Positions 26,928 through 29,421 of a DNA stretch of 29,421 nucleotides are shown piece by piece. Source of the stretch: Rhodocyclaceae bacterium UBA2250 (GTDB lineage: Bacteria > Pseudomonadota > Gammaproteobacteria > Burkholderiales > Rhodocyclaceae); assembly GCA_002347285.1 (NCBI GenBank), contig DDXW01000052.1, positions 17,373 through 46,793 on the forward strand, written 5' to 3'. Made by a program: the position numbers and the translations under genes. Under the pieces are notes generated by a model. The model had not been told where the DNA came from. It made no database searches and saw only the letters and a list, made by a program, of their open reading frames with translations. Numbering within the stretch: position 1 is the first letter of the stretch; every line of letters begins with the position of its first letter.

Positions 26928-27194
26928 ATGGCCAAGGAAGAACTGATTGAAATGCAAGGCGTCGTCGTGGAAGTGCTGCCCGATTCGCGCTACCGCGTCA
27001 CCCTCGACAACGGCCATGCCCTGGTCGCCTACAGCGCCGGCAAGATGCGCAAGCACCACATCCGCATCCTCGCCGGCGACCGCGTCACGCTCGAACTGTC
27101 GCCCTACGACCTGAGCAAGGGCCGCATCAATTTCCGCCACATCGAGGGGCGCACGCCGCCCGCCGCGCGCCCGCCGCAGCAGCGCCGCCGCTGA
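26928..27194 (+). CDS. infA: Translation initiation factor IF-1 with a C-terminal extension
   Basis: Protein of 88 residues; the first ~72 align with E. coli IF-1 (MAKEELIEMQG, AGKMRKHHIRILAGDRV, LSPYDLSKGRINFR). The last ~16 residues are an unusual Pro/Arg tail (TPPAARPPQQRRR). IF-1 binds the 30S A site with IF-2 and IF-3. Betaproteobacteria commonly have two infA genes, one in the ribosomal-protein cluster; the lack of ribosomal genes here suggests this is the second copy. GGAG at 26915-26918 is a plausible ribosome binding site. It lies just downstream of the cspA terminator. Confidence 0.94.
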   Translation: MAKEELIEMQGVVVEVLPDSRYRVTLDNGHALVAYSAGKMRKHHIRILAGDRVTLELSPYDLSKGRINFRHIEGRTPPAARPPQQRRR

Positions 27195-27205
27195 CGCGGC
27201 GCGCC

Positions 27206-28156
27206 TCAGTCCTTGCCGCAGCTGCCGCCTTCGTCGGGGCTGTAGGCGAGGCCGGAGGCATCCTCGTCGATGCCTTCCTCGAGCATCCTGCGCTCGTATT
27301 CCTCGCGCTGCTTGCGCGCCTCCTCCTCGATCTCGGCCTGGCGCGCCTGCCATTTCTTGAGCCGCTCCTGCGCGGCTTCCTCGTCCAGCTCGAGACTCTT
27401 CTCGCCGAACAGCACCTGTTTGAGGAAGCGGAAGGAAAACTGCATCAGCTCGACGTCGTCCTCCATCAGCATCCTGCGCATCTCGGGGTCGAGCTTGAAC
27501 AGCTTGTTGAAGGCCTCGCTCTCGACGAAGTCGCGGAAGGTGTCGATGTCGTAGCAGGCCATGAAGAACAGCTGGCGGCTCTTCAGCGAGGGCGCGCCGA
27601 TGGCCGGGCCGGCGGATTTCTTCTTGAGCACCAGCTGGCGCCAGCCGCGCGCCAGCTCGTCGTACTCCTCGACGCCCTGCTCCTGGCGATACTCGGCGAT
27701 GGTGAGGCGGCGCGGCTCGTCGTGCCCCTTGCAGTGCTCTTCCTTGACCAGCGCGTAGGACTGGGTGTCGGTGTATTCGTCCTGCCTGCGCATCGACAGC
27801 AGGGCGACCGGGTAGTAGCGGCAGGCGGTCGGCCGGTCCTCGTAGACCGCGCAGCCCTCGGGCCGCATGAAGCGGCAGGCGGTGCCGTTCTCGACCGGAC
27901 GGAACTTGACACCGGCGATGCCGTCCTTCTCCATCTCGTAGGGGACCGTGTATTCGCGCAGGAACTCGGTCGAACTGATGCCGAGACGCTTCTTCAGGCG
28001 GATGATGTCGTAGGGCGTCAGCGAAATGTCGATGTTCGCACAGCAGGCGTTCCAGCAGCCGATGCCCTTGTGGCAGGAAAACTGGATTTCCTTGCTCTCG
28101 TCGAACATCGTCGGCATGACCGGGCTGCCGGGAATGGGAATGTCGGGCTTGGACAT
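27206..28156 (-). CDS. YkgJ-family cysteine-cluster protein
   Basis: Protein of 316 residues. The cysteine cluster comprises C28, C34, C38 and C39 (CHKGIGCWNACC) and C94, C102 and C112 (CRFMRPEGC, TACRYYPV), matching the YkgJ (UPF0153) pattern thought to bind zinc or an Fe-S cluster. It is about three times longer than minimal YkgJ proteins: a ~150-residue extra domain follows, then a charged coiled-coil (about 265-305) and a GGSCGKD tail. ATG 28156 is chosen over an upstream in-frame ATG near 28237, which would read through the aprA-side hairpin. GAGG lies about nine bases before it. It is downstream of aprA on the same strand. Function unknown. Confidence 0.85.
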   Translation of the reverse strand: MSKPDIPIPGSPVMPTMFDESKEIQFSCHKGIGCWNACCANIDISLTPYDIIRLKKRLGISSTEFLREYTVPYEMEKDGIAGVKFRPVENGTACRFMRPEGCAVYEDRPTACRYYPVALLSMRRQDEYTDTQSYALVKEEHCKGHDEPRRLTIAEYRQEQGVEEYDELARGWRQLVLKKKSAGPAIGAPSLKSRQLFFMACYDIDTFRDFVESEAFNKLFKLDPEMRRMLMEDDVELMQFSFRFLKQVLFGEKSLELDEEAAQERLKKWQARQAEIEEEARKQREEYERRMLEEGIDEDASGLAYSPDEGGSCGKD

Positions 28157-28204
28157 GAGATAAACCTCGCTGCTGCAATGGAAAAATCGGAAACCGGAAT
28201 GAAA

Positions 28205-28234
28205 CAGGCCGGAAGCCTTGCGGCTTCCGGCCTG
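28205..28234 (-). terminator. Strong hairpin, likely terminator of the apr operon
   Basis: A perfect 13-base stem (CAGGCCGGAAGCC / GGCTTCCGGCCTG) with loop TTGC on the + strand, 22 bases after the aprA stop in the direction of aprA transcription. On the minus strand it is followed by TTTCATTCC, a short T-run. It separates aprA from the cysteine-cluster gene, but some read-through is possible. Confidence 0.8.
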
Positions 28235-28255
28235 CATGTTACAGCCTAGGCCTGC

Positions 28256-29421
28256 TTAGTGCGGGGCGGCGGCCTTGAACAGCTTCGACTTGTCGACCAG
28301 ATCGACGTGCTTGCGCTTGAAGCAGGTCCACTTCTTGGTCTTCTTGTCGTAGATCGAGTTCACGAAGCAGTGCCAGTTGGTCTCATCGACGAAGTTCTTG
28401 TCGGTGCGGTAGTAGAAGCCGGGGTAGCGGCTCTCTTCACGGAACTGGATGTGCTTCATGTGGGCTTCGGCCGTCAGGATGCGGTGGTAGTTCTCCCACG
28501 CGCGCAGCAACTCGTGCAGGTCCTTCGCACGCATCTTCTGGGCGTCTTCCTTCAGCATCTCGAGCTTCTCTTCGGCAACGGCGAGCATCTTGTCGTTGGT
28601 GTTGTAGTAGGTCGCGACGCCGGCCACATACTCGTCCATGATCTTCTGCAGGCGGAACTGCAGCATCTTGGGCGTGATGTAGTTCGGGTTGACGTCGATC
28701 GCGGTCGAGTAGTCCTTGTGCTCCAGGAAGTTCTTGACCGGCTTCCAGATCGCGGCGGCGATTTCCTCGGGGGTCTCGTCGAGCTCGGGCTTGAGGTCGG
28801 CGTTGTCGAGGCAGTACTTGACCATCGCCTTGGAGGCCAGGCGGCCTTCGGTGTGCGAGCCGGAGGAGAACTTGTGGCCGGCGGCGCCCACGCCGTCGCC
28901 GGCGGTGAACAGGCCCTTGACGGTGGTCATGCCGCGGTAGCCCCAGTTCCAGCCGGACGGCAGGTGGGCGGGGACGCCCGGCAGCTCTTCGCTGGTCGGC
29001 GCGCCGACGTCGGTCGGGCCGGACACCCAGATGCCGCAGCAGCCGGAGTGCGAGCCGAGCAGGTAGGGCTCGGTCGGCATCAGCTCGGACATCTTCTTCT
29101 CGGGCTCGATGTTCTCGCCGACCCAGATGCCGCACTGGCCGATACACATGTCGAGGAAGTCTTCCCAGGCCTCGGCTTCGAGGTGCTTGACTTCCTTCGG
29201 CGACAGGGTCTCGCGCAGCTTGGCCAGCGCGGTGACGGTGTCCATGTAGATCGGGCCGCGACCTTCCTTCATCTCCTTGAGCATCAGGTGGTTGCGCAGG
29301 CAGGAGGCGGGAACGGCGGCCTGGCCATAGGGCGGGTAGTCGTTCAGCATCTCCTTGTTCTTGGTCATGTAGTCTTCGCCGTAGGCGTTGGCTGCACGGG
29401 CCTTGAACAGCAGGAACCAGG
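28256..29421 (-). CDS. aprA: Adenylylsulfate reductase, alpha subunit (N-terminus beyond the right edge)
   Basis: The visible part is the C-terminal 387 residues of a protein that is normally about 620-660 long; the frame runs out of the right edge, so the ATG at 29368 is internal. Recognisable AprA stretches include YPPYGQAAVPASCLRNH, SHSGCCGIWVSGPTDVGAP, GLFTAGDGVGAAGHKFSSGSHTEGR (the final FAD-contact region, with the active-site-region His) and SRYPGFYYRTDKNF. AprA is the flavoprotein that, with the Fe-S subunit AprB, interconverts APS and sulfite plus AMP in the cytoplasm. In a betaproteobacterium it most likely works in the oxidative direction. aprB is expected upstream, outside the window. 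Direction and lineage need a tree. Confidence 0.96.
   Translation of the reverse strand, partial: WFLLFKARAANAYGEDYMTKNKEMLNDYPPYGQAAVPASCLRNHLMLKEMKEGRGPIYMDTVTALAKLRETLSPKEVKHLEAEAWEDFLDMCIGQCGIWVGENIEPEKKMSELMPTEPYLLGSHSGCCGIWVSGPTDVGAPTSEELPGVPAHLPSGWNWGYRGMTTVKGLFTAGDGVGAAGHKFSSGSHTEGRLASKAMVKYCLDNADLKPELDETPEEIAAAIWKPVKNFLEHKDYSTAIDVNPNYITPKMLQFRLQKIMDEYVAGVATYYNTNDKMLAVAEEKLEMLKEDAQKMRAKDLHELLRAWENYHRILTAEAHMKHIQFREESRYPGFYYRTDKNFVDETNWHCFVNSIYDKKTKKWTCFKRKHVDLVDKSKLFKAAAPH

Noticed and set aside
28716..28940. A 74-codon plus-strand frame inside aprA
   Set aside because: Antisense shadow of conserved AprA sequence.

Overview
The window is a densely coded, GC-rich chromosomal segment with the look of a betaproteobacterium of the Rhodocyclales / sulfur-oxidiser type. 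This rests on gene content: adenylylsulfate reductase (aprA), a CbbQ/CbbO-type pair, indolepyruvate:ferredoxin oxidoreductase, a BCAM0308-family protein and a second, C-terminally extended IF-1. The assignment is an inference; no rRNA gene is present to confirm it. I see no tRNA, rRNA, CRISPR array, insertion sequence or prophage. No gene-free stretch exceeds about 190 bases; the longest are the cspA leader (26436-26623) and the gap before iorA (10937-11091).

Layout. 1-1535: 3' part of a hybrid histidine kinase (kinase, receiver, HPt). 1594-4023: a Lon-related AAA+ protease. 4086-9268: a tight five-gene operon of an acetyl-CoA-synthetase-like ligase, E1 alpha, E1 beta and E2 of a pyruvate/acetoin-dehydrogenase-type complex, and a small acyl carrier protein; the last four genes overlap by ATGA. 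9296-10309 (minus): an RlmN-family radical SAM methyltransferase, divergent from a BCAM0308-family zinc-ribbon protein (10436-10936) that has an FNR/Dnr-like box upstream. 11092-15920: iorA-iorB-folD-purE-Sua5, probably one transcription unit, with a second, weaker FNR-like box in front. 16026-16643: a CBS-domain protein, then a short reading frame whose 3' end runs into the next module and looks truncated. 17031-18319: a divergent dmeR/dmeF nickel/cobalt module with a near-perfect RcnR-type operator between the genes. 18339-21923 (minus): nfsB-cbbQ-cbbO. 22041-26435: an uncharacterised trio of an acetolactate-synthase-like ThDP enzyme, a glycosyltransferase-like protein and a PaaK/CapK-like adenylating enzyme. 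26624-27194: cspA and a second infA, separated by a strong terminator. 27206-28156 (minus): a YkgJ-type cysteine-cluster protein. 28256 to the right edge (minus): the C-terminal part of aprA, followed by a strong 13-bp hairpin.

How the genes fit together. Several units suggest a facultatively anaerobic, metabolically flexible cell: oxygen-sensitive 2-oxoacid:ferredoxin chemistry (IorAB), FNR-like sites in front of anaerobiosis-associated genes, and dissimilatory sulfur metabolism (AprA). The units most likely to hold undescribed biology are the ligase-dehydrogenase-ACP operon, the ThDP enzyme / glycosyltransferase / PaaK-like trio, and the CbbQO pair linked to a nitroreductase without any visible Rubisco or NO reductase.
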